NCBI GenBank assembly: GCA_003427395.1
Contig: BFEA01000643.1
Span: 754,311-811,288, forward strand
Direction of reading: 5' to 3'
Origin: Chara braunii
Lineage: Eukaryota; Streptophyta; Charophyceae; Charales; Characeae
DNA: 56,978 bases
Shown: positions 42,526 through 55,000 of the stretch, one piece after another
Layout of the letters: the number at the start of each line of letters is the position of its first letter
Numbering within the stretch: the stretch's first letter is position 1
The notes under the pieces: model-generated
Database searches by the model: none
What the model was told of the DNA's origin: nothing
The model's input: only the letters and a program-made list of their open reading frames with translations
Made by a program: the position numbers and the translations under genes

Positions 42526-44859
42526 TCAGACGATCTTTTCTTCGTCGTCGATGTTGGAACTGTTAGGATAAGGTTGTTGATTGTTTTCGAGCAGTAGTGG
42601 TTTTGGCCAAAAACTTTTCAGAGGTTGTGAGGACAACCTGTTGGCGATGATCTCGTCGTCATGTTTGATAACCTCCTCCCAGTAATACAAAGCTCTTTCT
42701 CTCTTACTCGCCTCATGTTTGTTGTAAGTGCACAACGTTGACCGCTTGGTCTCCAACAACGCACAAAATCGAATAACACAATTTTTGCCATTATAATAGT
42801 CATTTCAAGGAAGGGGTTGCACATGAGGCGGGTTGAATGGCCAGGAAGGACCTGCGTAACATTCATCGGGGTTTTGATTGAACTAATAAATCGGACCTTC
42901 CTCGGAAAACCAGTTGTCGTCATCGCAAAACTTCTTGTACAACATGTTCATATTATCTGCAACCATGAAAAAATTAAGCAAGTGTTGTTTCGAAATACCA
43001 GTAATGTCTGACGCAACGCATGGGTCTACTATATTGATCCAATCCGCCAGTGTATCGAGGAAAATATATTTGGGAGGCATTCTGTGGGATTGCTCTATGA
43101 GCTCGTAGAACTCGTCCATGATATAAGCGTCTATGTCTTTCAATTTTTTAGAAAGAACGCTGAAAGTAGTGTCAACGTCTGTATGGGTACGTCCCACCAA
43201 CATGAAATTTATTTCCACCTTTTGAAAAACATTGAACTTAACCAAAAATGAAATTAGCGCACATATGTACGTGTTTTTGTTTTCTCACAAAAAATTATCT
43301 GCTTGAATGTGCGAAAAAGGTAGTAATGGCTTCCCGCTCACTTGTATTCGAATCGTGTTTGAAATACGGAAACCACGTGTAAACATAAATACTAAAGTCT
43401 CTACCGTGTGCAATAACGCCTGTTAGATTTGTCTTTATTATCATTTCGTGCCTAAGTGCTTTCAAGTAGTTCTTCTGACCGATATGGGGAATAGTCGTGT
43501 TTTCACATCCATGTTGTCAATGATGAGACACAAACGCTCGTTCGGACAAACCATGGAATCAATCTTCGTTCAACTATAATCCAATCTGTGTTCAACTTGC
43601 CGTATTTGGTGAACTTTCATATCCTCTCGAACTCGTTCTCATTGTTGAGGAAAAACAACATATTGTATACGTTCCTTGAGTTCATGACAGACCGACACAC
43701 TTTGTGAATGTGTTAGAGTGTGAAAGGAAAAAAAGAAAAAAAAGAAAAAAGTGTTTCCGCCACATTTTATAAAAATTGAACTCGGACACGACCTCGATGC
43801 CGGCGGCCATAAAGTTTGATTTAATCGACTTATAAATTGATCTCTTCGTAAAAACAGCTGGCAGTCGACGTTTCGGTCTGCAAACCCCACCTTAGTCAGC
43901 CACCACTTTCGGCATGCTATCCGCATGACACTCGATGAATGTTCTTATGCTGGCAAGATGACGACCATTTTTTCTGTGGGCTCGTATCTATCCGTTAGCC
44001 CACGCTCGAAACACACAAAGTCATCGTCGAAGCGCTTCTTGTAGATATAAAACGTATTACAAGAGACACAAAGAACATTGTAGTACGCTTTGACGCACTT
44101 CGAACGTTCCAACTCCACAAGACAAACACGTTTCTGTCTATCCTCATTCAACGTGAAAATTTTAAGATTTTTCATCCACCACTCATCTCGCTCTACCGGA
44201 CTCTTATTATAGAGTTCTTGTCTAACCTTTCGGGCTTCATCCCACAACACAATGTAACAACAGCGAGCCTTGCAACATGCCATGCCACACACCACGAGCA
44301 GTTTGTTTTCGGACAACATGTCTTTCGCTCATTTGTTTGGTGCTTTCCTCCTAGCGTTCTTGTTAGCCATGTTATATGGTCTTCCTTCGCCTGACAGAGG
44401 TGCAGACAAAATTTGTAGTATTGCCATTTTCTTTGCATCGTTCATGCCAGACGCTTCCAACCCAGATTGGTTCTGAACTGGAATCTCATCATCAGTTCGT
44501 ACTTGTGTTGGGCTTGCCCATGTCGTGGAAAGTTTCTCCGAAGAATAGTCAGTGACAACCAACGTCGTACTACTGGAGCTAGCTTGCCGCAACGATGCAC
44601 TGGAAGAGGATAGTTGTCCAGACGAGTAATAAGTTGCCACCAACTTTCCACCCTCGTAATCAAAGGTTATGAAAGAAGCAGCCATCGACAGACAACAGTT
44701 GTCCGCCGAAGTTGCGGGGTGCACCCTGTCAAAAACGTGGAACTCAATTCGGGAGGCAGACGACCCCTCGCCTGCGGACGGTGTCGCCAAACTCCTAGGC
44801 AAATGGATGCAACCCCTAAAGCTCTCACAAAAAGCGAGACTTCGTTCTCCGCAGAACAC
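42526..44859 (-). pseudogene. DUF7869-type transposon-associated gene, decayed
   Basis: Pieces share one direction: 43945-44859 is a single frame with one TGA (44320s), having a Ser-rich start, a basic stretch near NKNARRKAPNK and a Cys-rich region (VVCGMACCKARCC) typical of the N-terminal half. 43330-43560 gives RLCLIIDNMDVKTRLFP. Next, QADNFL-stop-ENKNTYICALISFLV continues into 42883-43245 with INFMLVGRTHTDVDTTFSVL, matching the DUF7869 hallmark V-G-H-T-H-x-D-x-D. A C-terminal part follows to 42526. DUF7869 proteins occur in many plants and animals, often repeated, with no assigned function. About 780 codons in total, broken by TGA and frameshifts. Confidence 0.8.
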
Positions 44860-44899
44860 ATGATTGGACTATTGGAACGTCGAACTGTCTGAAGAACTT

Positions 44900-45164
44900 G
44901 TTGGGGCCAACTCCATGTGTTCTAGGTGGAAATACAAGTCGATGACCTATTTGGTTTTCATAGCTTGGTTCATGCGGCCGTTCGTTGAATCGTCCTTTCT
45001 GCCATCATGTAGCCGTCGGTGTTGTGGACGGGATTCCCGTTAGGAAAATCGATCGAACTCTCCGCTGTCGAGTGGACGGGCAATTCAAATTCGTTTCAAC
45101 ACCCTACAAAATAGTTGAGCAAACTATAAGTATGAATACTAAGAACATGCGTCTTTGACCTCCT
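44900..45164. other. Short unassigned stretch before the gap
   Basis: No gene. Leads into a C run. Confidence 0.5.
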
Positions 45165-45267
45165 CCCCCCCCCCCCCCCCCCCCCCCCCNNNNNNNNNNN
45201 NNNNNNNNNNNNNNNNNNNNNNNNNNNNNNNNNNNNNNNNNNNNNNNNNNNNNNNNNNNNNNNNNNN
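45165..45267. other. Poly-C run and sequence gap
   Basis: 25 C residues at 45165-45189, then 78 N at 45190-45267. The assembler stopped at the homopolymer. Any frame across it is meaningless. Confidence 0.98.
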
Positions 45268-45429
45268 TCGATAGAGAAGTGCGTTGGGATCCGAACTTGT
45301 CAGAAACATAATCCACGATGAACGGGTATTCCTCGGTTGCAGTGAATTGACTGTGGGACAAGCGTTATTACAAATGCAAGGCTATGAGTGGTTGCACATA
45401 AAAAAGAACATGGCTAAATGACCCTCAGG

Positions 45430-48400
45430 CGATCGCTATAAACCCCGATTAACTCCACCGCCAAGGCGAGATCGTGTGCTGGCACTGCAAGCCTCTGTAA
45501 TCTGTGCGGCTTTGAAACCAATGCGTCTTCACAGGCGAAGGACATGGTTGAATGACCACAACAGCGTCGCAAACCGTTATAGGTCGACGGGTTGCGGCAT
45601 AAAAAAAAAAGACCATGACTGAGGTTGCCATCATCAGCACACCAGCCCGCCTTGTCGATTCTCCCAATCGGGGTTTATCAGGGTCGCTGAAGGGGTCTAT
45701 AGCCATGTGCTTTCGCATTCTAAGGCGAGCATCGGCTGCTCTTGCAGCGGCACAATCACTGCAAGCACTGGAATTTGATCGATGCGAAGTTCGGATACCG
45801 ACGAACTTTGCGGTTCACACTCTGTTTTGGTCAGTCGAGAAATTCGCCTGCAAATTCGCACGTTTTACTCACATTCTTCATGATGACTGCAAAGGTTCGC
45901 AATGCAAGCGCACTGCCTCGCCTTCTCGTCGGCATCGCTGTACCCTGCTGCAACCCCCACAAACCCCTGTTTCGGCAAATCGAATAGTAGTGGTTGTGTG
46001 AATGCCAACCTCTGCTCTGGTAATGACGAACGTGCGTCAAACGCATGAAGGTCGTGGAGATTTGAGCTTGTCAGCGACCGGATTCCAGCGATCGCTAATA
46101 TTGTACTGCTGGAAGGGCAGGCAATACTTGTGGTACACTGGGAAAGGACGCGGATCGAGTCCCCTTCAGGAACCCCCATAAACCTCGATATGGTCAATCG
46201 ACAAGACGATACCGTGTTCTGGTAAAGGTAACTTCAGTGTCGATGACAGATAACACGACAAACGACTCACCCGCAATTGCAGTGGGTGGGCAGTCGGATT
46301 TGTGTCGTCTTGCACTCCAAGGACATGGCTGGATCACCCCTCAGCAGACCCCATAAACCCCCGGAGGGCATGGGCCAATCCACGAGGCGAGCATGTGAAC
46401 TAGCAAAGGCAACTTTTGCGCTTAGGACAGACGATGCAAAGGATGATTCACCCGCGATCGCAGTGCGTGGCCAAACGGATTTGCACTTATTCGACTCCAA
46501 GTGCATGGTTGCAGGTTCGCTCAGCAGACCCCACAATCCCCCGACTGGGATTTGAAACGTGGCCAGCTAGTCCCCTGGCAACCCAAGCACATGCGGCATT
46601 AGAGGCCGTTTCAAAGGACGGTTCGACCGACGTGGACTCTATAAGTGTTCCGGGATCCGAAATTGGCGGATGCAGAATTCCAGAGGAATTGTTTTTTGCG
46701 CGGCAGCAGCGATTGGATTGTTGGACCAGTGTATGCATAGAAGAAAGGCTAAGCGTGGGTGCACAACATTACGAAACGGGTAACTGTGACCCCCAAGCGA
46801 CCCCTATAATCCCAGATTCTCCCTATCGAGACACTGAGCTCTTGCGCTGGCACTGCAACTTTCTGCAGTTCGAACGTTGTCAAAATCAGCACGGATTTGC
46901 AGTAGAATCACACGATTGACTAGAATAGCGTGCGAAACTCGAAGATTGTCGTGTTGCGGTTGAACAAATAAAACCATGGCTGAAGGACCCCTCTACAACC
47001 CGCACAAACCCCGATTCCCCAAATCGACAAGGCGAGCTCGTGCACTGGCAATGCCAACTTCAGCAGTCATAACGACGAACGCGCTTCGATCTCGTGTATT
47101 TGCACAACAAACACCACGAATGAGGAGAACAGAGTGTGAACCGCAAAGTTCGGTTAGATCCAAACTGGTCAGCGTCCGGATTCCAACGATTGCGGTGCAA
47201 TAGCAAGCAAAATCTACAACAAACCGAAAACGGATGAGGCCACCGACCTCGTCAACAACCCCTATAAACCCCGATTAGGGCAATCCACAAGGCGATCTTG
47301 TGTGCATAACCCTAGTCCTCTGGCAATGAAAACACATGTGGCGGTCTAGGCCGTTGCGAAGGACGGTTAGACTGACCTTGACCCTCTAAGTGCGTCAGAA
47401 TCTGAACTCGACAGTTGCAGGACACAAGAGGAACAATTTTTTGCGTGGTCGCCGCGATTGGACTGTTGGACCACCGTATGCATAGAAGAAAGACTATTTG
47501 TGGGTGCATCACATTACGAAATGGCTTTGTGTGCCCCCAAGCGACCCCTATAAACCCCAATTCTCCCCATTGAGAAAGTGATCTCGTGAGCTGTCACTGT
47601 AACTTTCTGCGGTCCGAACGTTATGAAAACCAGTACGGATTTGCAGTAGAATGACACAATTGACTAGAACAGCAGGCGAAACTCGAAGATCGTCATGTTG
47701 TGGTTGAACAGATAAAACCATGGTTGAAGGACCCCTCTACAACCCCCACAAACCCCGATTCGCCAAATCGACAAGGCGAGCTCGTGCGCTGGCAATGCTA
47801 ACTTTAGCAGTCATAACGACGAACGTACTTCGAAGTCGCGTATTTGCACCGCATTCCACGAATGAGGAGAACAGAGCGCGAACCTCAAAGTTCGCCGAGA
47901 TCCAAACTTGCCAGCGACCGGATTCCAGCGATTGTGGTGATTGCACCGCTGGGAGGGCAACCCAGATCCACGGCATACCGAAAATGGACGAGGCTACCGG
48001 CACCGTTAACAACCCCTATAAACCTCGATTAGGACAATCCACAAGGCGAGCTCGTGTGCGCACCCCTAGTCCTCTGGTAATGAAAACACATGCGACGGTC
48101 CAAGCTGTTGCAAAGGACGGTTAGACTGACCCGGACCCTGAAAGTTCGTCGGGATCCGAACTTAGCGGTTGGAGCGATTGGACTGTTGGACTAGCGTACG
48201 CGCAGAAGAAAGGCTATGCGTGGGTGCACCACATTACGAAATGGCTCAACATGCCCCCAAAGCGACCCCTATAAATCCTGATTTTCCCCATCGAGAAAAC
48301 GAGCTCATGCTCTGGCACTACAACTTTCTACAGTCCGACGGACGTCAAAATCAGCATGGATTTGGAGGAGTATGACACAAATGACCAGACCAGAACACGA

Positions 48401-48800
48401 AACTCGAGATCGTCGTGTTGTGGCTGAACAAATAACACCATGGCTGAAGGACCCCTTTGCAACCCCCACAAACCCCGATTTGTCAAATCGATAAGGCGAG
48501 CTCGCACGCTGGCAATGCCAACTTATGAAGTCACAATGACGAACGTGCTTCGATCTTGGGTATTTGCACGACAGATTCCACAAGTGAGGAGAACAGAGTG
48601 TGGACCGCAAAGTTTGTCGAGATCCGAACTTGTGAGCGACCTGATTCCAGTGATTGTGGTGATTGCAGCGTTGGGAGGGCAACCAATGACATTTGCGCAT
48701 AGATGGGTAAAAAAGGCAACCTGCCAAACGTGACTTTCACTTAGTTTTACGCCGGTGTGTCGTGCGTGAAGTTCGTCGGGATCCAAACTTCACGAAAATG
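45430..48800. repeat. Higher-order tandem array, 744/720-bp units
   Basis: Unit starts ACCATGG at 46973, 47717 and 48437 (intervals 744 and 720). Inside each unit an A/T-AAACCCCGATT anchor appears three times, for example 47003, 47262, 47549, then 47747, 48017, 48270, then 48467 (intervals 259, 287, 198, 270, 253, 197). Each anchor is followed by a segment like CAATCnACAAGGCGAGCTCGTG and CTGGCAATGCCAAC, and a GGGATCCGAACTT word lies between. More diverged units lie at 45430-46970, one anchor (about 45664) in inverted orientation. Confidence 0.85.
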
Positions 48801-49261
48801 GGGCACCCGGTAACCAACAACTGCGTCCCCCATAAGGTAATTCAAAGCGCGTTTTCATTTGAGAAGGATTCAAAGAGAAGCCATTTTTTGGCTTGCGGCT
48901 GGCAACTGCAACCAGATGTTGGTGTTGCAGAAATGTGGTTTGGAGAGGTGAGGGTTTTGGCGGAGCTCGTTGTTGCAAGGCCGACAGGATCCGAACTTAT
49001 CAAATCATGGGGTTTTGGGAGTTGAACTGATCTGCTTGTGCTGCCCACGTCTCGATACAGTTGCCAATACAGCAAGTCCGTCGAGATCCAAACTTAGTGG
49101 CCTCGACCCTAACCAACACAATTCAACATTGACGTCTCAGCCGCCGATTCCACAGCCCCAGATGTCGGGTTGTTAGCATGACGTTAGATCCATTTGTGCA
49201 AGAGCAGAGCTATGAATAACGTGTGTAGAACTAAGACAATCAAAGTGGCGGGACTGACTGA
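48801..49261. other. Array flank with GATCCGAACTT words
   Basis: The word GGATCCnAACTT recurs at about 48779, 48989 and 49085. A direct repeat GAACTAAGACAATCAA occurs near 49228 and 49279. No gene. Confidence 0.5.
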
Positions 49262-49519
49262 CGAAGTTCGGACGCTAGTGAACTAAGACAATCAACTCGC
49301 GGATACGTTGTCGAGCGCATCGGTCCCCTCACCCTGCAGGAGCATCCCGACCGTGTCACTCAGGAGTTGGTCTACCTCGTCGCGTTACAGATGGAGCTTC
49401 TGCGAGCCGCTCTGGCCGAGTGCGCCAGCCATTCCTCTTGCGAGCCCCTACGTCAGGATAGGGTCAACTCACGGTACAACTTACCTCCTCCTGCGGGAGT
49501 TGTCACCTCCCTTCGGTGA
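49262..49519 (+). CDS. Open protein-like frame, no recognised family
   Basis: 85 codons plus a TGA stop (49517-49519), opening right after a TGA at 49259. The region LTLQEHPDRVTQELVYLVALQMELLRAALAECA looks helical and amphipathic with good codon balance, ending in RYNLPPPAGVV. No start codon at the 5' side suggests a truncated frame or an exon. It could be a Gag fragment. No splice site was proven. Confidence 0.3.
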   Translation, partial: RSSDASELRQSTRGYVVERIGPLTLQEHPDRVTQELVYLVALQMELLRAALAECASHSSCEPLRQDRVNSRYNLPPPAGVVTSLR

Positions 49520-49770
49520 GCGTATCCCTGCCGAGCTTTCAGTCCACAGTACGAAAGTTAATTAGTTCCAATCGCAGAGGTGGGCCAGCCGAGGGCGTTT
49601 CTCGTTCACTGCAGCATAGGGGGTACGCGCGGTCTCACGCCTGTATCAAACCCGCACGCGAACCGACACACTGGGGGGGTTGAAGTCCCACGCGCGACTT
49701 TTCGTCGGTCGACTAGGACGCATCTCACTCACCACACGTTACACAAGAATACATACTTAAAACATAACAA

Positions 49771-49774
49771 TGAA

Positions 49775-49802
<28 letters not shown>
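49771..49802. repeat. (AC)n microsatellite
   Basis: About 15 AC units. Confidence 0.95.
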
Positions 49803-49806
<4 letters not shown>

Positions 49807-51034
49807 CGACACAAACAAAACAATACAAACAATCCTAGTCTCTTCGATAGTCATCCCATAACCTTCCGACGCCTAAATCGGATAGGCGACACTCGCGAGA
49901 CTTGGTATAAAATCGTGTGAATGCTGAGTCTTCCCATATCGACTAGCAACGCATGAATACGCAAGTAGTCACAATGATGGTGTACTATGCAGTACCCATA
50001 ATCACGCCATTCTTGTTAATTTCGAGGGTCGCATTCGATACTCAAGTGTCGGCTGACACTCGTCTTGAGGGGGTAACCTCTTGACGTTGGACAACCATCA
50101 AGTGCGGTTGAGAACCACACCCTTTTCTGCACCCTGTGAAGAGTGAGTGATACACATGTTCATACCTGTGGTGGCAATCGTCTCTTATTGCCCCGAAGAC
50201 CAGCTCCCTCATCCAAGCCTAGAAAGAAGTCAAAGGGCTAGACTTTGACGACTGTCACGGACTCCAACGTCCAACTATAAAATTTAACAAGCAAACTCAA
50301 TCCGAAAAAAAAAAAATCAATCATCCCAATACCCATAAATCAAATCAGAACTCGAGACAAAATAAAGAAAAGGAAAACATAAAACCATCAGGTATACAGA
50401 TTGTGCGACACATGGTTGTCATTCTCACTGCCCCCAAAGTAAGACTCGTACACAGGCTCCAAGGCACCAATCTTCATAAAACATAAGCACAAACGAATGC
50501 CACATTGCCATACACCAATGTGGTCAACTTTACTATACTCTGTAACTCACACCACGCCTCACACACTCAAGCCCCAGTCAGAGTCTAACTTTCCATAAAA
50601 TCTCATAAGTTCTTTATAACGGTGATTAAAGAAGTTAAGTTAAAACCCTCAAATAAATATATCAAATCTCAGGGCTAAGACATCAAGTTGAGGTACAGGT
50701 GTGAGCAAAGTTGTGTCGTGAGCCAACAAGTTGACGATCAATCAACCGACCTGTTATCAGTGATAACAGAAGTGATCCTCTCGAAATCAAGTTGAAACTA
50801 GTCCAATCCTGAATCGAAACGATCAAGAGGACTTGTAACAAAAGACAGATCAATTCTCAAACTAAGTTAATAAGTGTATGGAGAATAAATTTCCATAATA
50901 TGTTCTCACTCAAGAATTTCGTTATAACGAAGCCTAAGTCTGCCTCTAAGTTTGTACCCTAGGAGAGGTAGACTTATGCCAGAATCTCCCCTATACAGAG
51001 TGAATTGCCAGAATCGCTACCTGTCAAAATATAT
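49803..51034. other. Unassigned; contains a 19-bp palindrome
   Basis: No gene. CTGTTATCA-G-TGATAACAG at 50751-50769 is a perfect inverted repeat around one base. Confidence 0.55.
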
Positions 51035-51316
51035 TTTATCTCCTTTAAACTAAGAAAATTTCGGCAACACTCCCGGTAGGAAAAATATTTTTTTCTAGGT
51101 TACCTGATCGGACGTCCGGGAACCCCCTGACCGTCCGGGGTTGTCCGCTCGGACAACCGGTCGGACATCCTCCCTTGGCAGACTGTCCGAGCCCGAACGA
51201 NAAAAAAAAAAAAAAAAAAAAAAAACGTCCTCCAAAAAATCTGAAAAAAAAACTATGTTATGCAAAAACATAAACTGAACAACTTTTGTCTTGGGATCAT
51301 ATCGAAATTCGTTGTC

Positions 51317-51348
<32 letters not shown>

Positions 51349-51990
51349 CCCTAAATGTTTTAAATCTTTTTCGTGCGCTAAATTGCTAAAATGAAGTTGT
51401 CCGGGCCTGGACGTCCGGAACCCCCCTGACTGTCCTCCCAGGATGTCCTGCCATCAGACAACTAGTAACATAGTTTTTTTCATAATTTATACAAGCTCAA
51501 TTATGAAATACTAAAATAATCTCTAGCTCTAGAAAGTCAAATTTTGTCTAACTCCCTTAATTAGTAAAAATCCGGGCAACATCTCCTCTAGAAAAACAGA
51601 CTTCCCAAATTTATACTTACTCAGATATGAACTTAAAGTAAGACTTGAGTTCGGACAAGACAAAATTTAACTAACTCCTTAGATTTATAAAAATTTCGGG
51701 AGCGCTTCCCATAGAGAAAATATATATTTTTTTAATTTATACAAAACTAAGTTCAAAATCCAAAATAACTTTCACTTTTCAAGGTCAAAATTTTGTTTAA
51801 TTCCCTGAATTAGCAAAAATTTGGGCAACAATCCTTTTAAAAAATGAGATTCTTCATATTTTTACTAAGCTGTACATAATTTACACAAGTTGAATTAAAA
51901 AAGCCATAAATTTGACTAACTCCTTGATTTTGTAGGAAATTTCGGCAGCGCTCCCCGTAGGAAAAATGACTTACTAAGATTTATACAAGA
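51035..51990. repeat. Degenerate tandem repeat, 120-127 bp period
   Basis: Anchors TTCGGnAnC/GCnnTCCC at 51061, 51571, 51695, 51821 and 51941; successive offsets 124, 126, 120, and 510 (four periods) for the first. Each is preceded by a TAACTCC-type word and followed by GAAAAAT. Confidence 0.65.
51105..51465. repeat. Palindromic CGGACGTCCG pair and poly(A) runs
   Basis: CGGACGTCCG at 51109-51118 is a perfect palindrome. GGTTGTCCG-CT-CGGACAACC at 51139-51158 is a perfect hairpin. A related copy (GGACGTCCGGAACCCCCCTG) lies at about 51407. Runs of A occur near 51202-51225 (with an N) and 51320-51348. Confidence 0.75.
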
Positions 51991-52279
51991 CCGAGTATAA
52001 CAAATGATCCAAGAAAATGCGAAAATTGACCTAAGTAAGTAAAAAAAAAACTTAGCTCAGAAAGTGTAGAAATCGAAACTAATTCCTGTAACTTTAGTAC
52101 GTGGCGAGCATTTAAAGTAACTACCTATCAAACTGAAACTTAGACTTGGTAGTGATCTCACTCAGCCACAGGTAAGGCCAAACTTACAAAGGTAAGTACT
52201 CTAATCAGCCCCAAGTCAACCTTGTCAAAAAATAGTTTATGGTCTTTTAATGATTTATCCCTTATACCCAGCTTACATA

Positions 52280-52980
52280 AGGCATAAAGCTAGACCATCC
52301 AATCTTATGGAAACCTTTATAGCTCAGCCATAAAGTATACACGAACACAGGGCACTACAACTATTCTCTTCCTTGGGCATATGACTATGTTGTCTGGCTT
52401 AGTCGCCCTGAACTATCCAAGTTTTATATAACTGTATGCACTTAGTCTCTTAAGGTAACATATGACTGAACTCATCATCTTAGATGAAGGTTCAGCCTGT
52501 CCCTTCTTACCACTAGTTTATTTTTAATTCATACTTTCTTCAGTTAATGATAAGATATAATCAGACCATCTAATCTTATGAAAAAATGTCTGACTAGCCT
52601 GTTCATAAGTAAAGTAGTATAGAGATATAAACAAATTTATCCTTCTGGTTCCAGCATATGCGTGACTCCAGACCAGACCACCTAGTCTTATGAGATTTTT
52701 CCAGCCCTTCGCCTGATTCTCCCACATAATAAATAAGAGGATATTAATAAACATTAGAAAACCCAAATAAAGCAAGATAACGAGGTCATCAAATATTATG
52801 GAAAAATGTTTGGTCCCTTAAAAAGCCAAACATTAACAACCCTTGTAAGTCAAAGCAACCAGACCACCCAATCTTATGGAAAATCGTTTGGTCCCTCAGG
52901 CAATCGAAAATAAACATAACACTTAACCCTCCAATCTTATGGAGATTGTCCCAACCTTTGGTTGACCCAGTCATACAGAA
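52280..52980. repeat. Diverged repeats with CCAATCTTATGG core
   Basis: Six copies of a core like GACCAnCCAATCTTATGGAAA near 52291, 52561, 52671, 52781, 52861 and 52921, with spacing from 60 to 270 bases. Confidence 0.65.
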
Positions 52981-54480
52981 GCAAGACAACCTTCCTCCCA
53001 TCCTTCCCCCAGATGCAACCCATTTTCACAATCTACTTTCAGTCAATACAACAAAACTGAAACTGAAATTGCACAAACATTTATTTATTAAGTCTGGTTT
53101 GTGTCATGAAAGTTAAACATAAAGTCCAAGTATGGATGCAGACAACATACTCAGTCAACCATAACAAGAAATACAGATAGGGGTTATAACTGGGTTTATA
53201 GAGGGAAATGAATGATTACCTCTCAGTTCACTACCTTCAGAATTCCTCATGAGTTCCGACAAAGCTCCCGCAATCGGTGGGCAGACTCCCCACAGAGTCT
53301 TGCTGCGGTCCTACGGGTTGCAATCCCGCCTACCGCCTTCCTCTCATAACCAAGACTAGACTTAGAGTAAGAAGGATAGACGGAAGAGTTTCAAACTCCC
53401 GTAATACAGGAGGGGGAGAGATTCTACTCGCAGGAGAGGGTCTTGTAATCTTCCGTCACCTGAGGGTCCCACAATGGCAGTCAAAGTTCGCTGCAATACA
53501 TCCAGATTGAAGTCAAAACACAGAATGACAATTCCCTGACAATCTTCCAAGTTGCAACAATAGCCCCACTGTCGAGCCTGACCACCCACTTCAGTCATGA
53601 TGCTGTTCTTTCTGACCAATCCGCTGCTACGGAGCTTAGAAAGGCTGTGTTCAAATAAAACACACCCTCTGTGCTTTATTTGGGATAGGAGTGGAAGCAC
53701 AACAACTCCATAAGCTCAACGTATACGATATCTGGTGACATCAAAAGATTTATCATTAATGTGCGGCGCAGTGCTCAACAATACACAGTCACACATTGAG
53801 AGCACGATAGGCTATGACCGCAGTGGTTGAACAACTCCGATGTCGAATAAATTCCACGTTTTGAAGGTGATGACGATGCGGTCGTTTACAATGATGGAGG
53901 TGGCCGTGAACAACACCTCTCCCTCGCTTACACCTGGTCAGTGGCCCCACCAGGTGATTGTAAGCCCCGGTACCACATCGTGATATCACCAGCAAGCAGC
54001 AAGGCAGTCGGCAACAACTCTTTTGACAAGAATCACGAAGGAAACGAAATCGGTGAGCTGCCTGATTAATGAAATAAGTCTGTCGTGTGTGTGGTCACCT
54101 CCTGCTAGATGCGCAAATGAGACTGAATGTTTTCGTAGAAAAATGGGAGATTCATCTCATACCCCTCTACGCAGTCTGGGACCGTAGCTCGAAGTTTGGT
54201 TCATCTGGTATCACCAGTTCTTCATCGCCAGTTCTGCCATAGGTGGCCAATTCCAATCGCAAGGTGCGGGTGGGGGGTAAGTCCAACTACGCCCCTTTTT
54301 CTCTTGAACTTCACCTTCCCTGTCATTGCTCTTTTGCAATTAAGGTCATACCGGTCTTTATTCAGGCGCACGACCCCGGCGGTAAGTCTCTCACCTCGTG
54401 AGTTGCCTCACGCTACGTTCACCGATAGGAGGAGCAAAATCAAATGAATCTTTCGCTAGAACGCGGATATGTTCACTGCT
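52981..54480. other. Unassigned stretch
   Basis: Several frames under 112 codons on both strands (53277-53510, 53362-53700 and others) without motifs. No gene supported. Confidence 0.45.
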
Positions 54481-54499
54481 ACTTCGAAACCGCTTTCCT

Positions 54500-55000
54500 G
54501 TACGCAGCCACTTACTAACACCACTCAAAATCTAACCACTAGACCCCAATTCTAACACTACCAACAAATTCGCCCAACCTCGAATCCCCTACTTTGCGCC
54601 TCCCTGCGCCCGGTTTCACAAAAACTCGAGTAGTATTTTCCACCTTTGACTCCTTCTCTCTTTTCCCGCCATACCTCAGCGCAATCCTCTTCCTCCGTAG
54701 CTCCTAACCTACTAATCCTTTAGCAAAACTAACCTTACTGATAGAATCGTTGGGCCCAAAACCTCAAAATTGAGCCCTCCCTTGCCCGATTCCACCCACA
54801 GTCAAATAAACCATGCCATTTTTCCTTTTCTTCTTCCCTCGCTCCGCCATAGCTTCACGCAACACTTTTTTCATCTAACTCCTAATCCACTAACCTAACA
54901 CTAAAACTAACAGCAAATTTTGATTCGCCAGCCTAAAAAAGTCCAATCTCAGTTCTTTCCTCGCTCGATTCCATTGAGAATCGAGCGTATTGCACTTTTC
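54500..55000. repeat. Degenerate repeat, about 178 bp
   Basis: CGCCATACCTCAGCGCAA at 54667 matches CGCCATAGCTTCACGCAA at 54845. The TAACCTACTAATCC and TAATCCACTAACC segments follow in each. Confidence 0.5.

Noticed and set aside
45104-45361. Minus-strand frame with a Gly run across 45165-45267
   Set aside because: It runs through the poly-C tract and 78 N bases, so it has no meaning.
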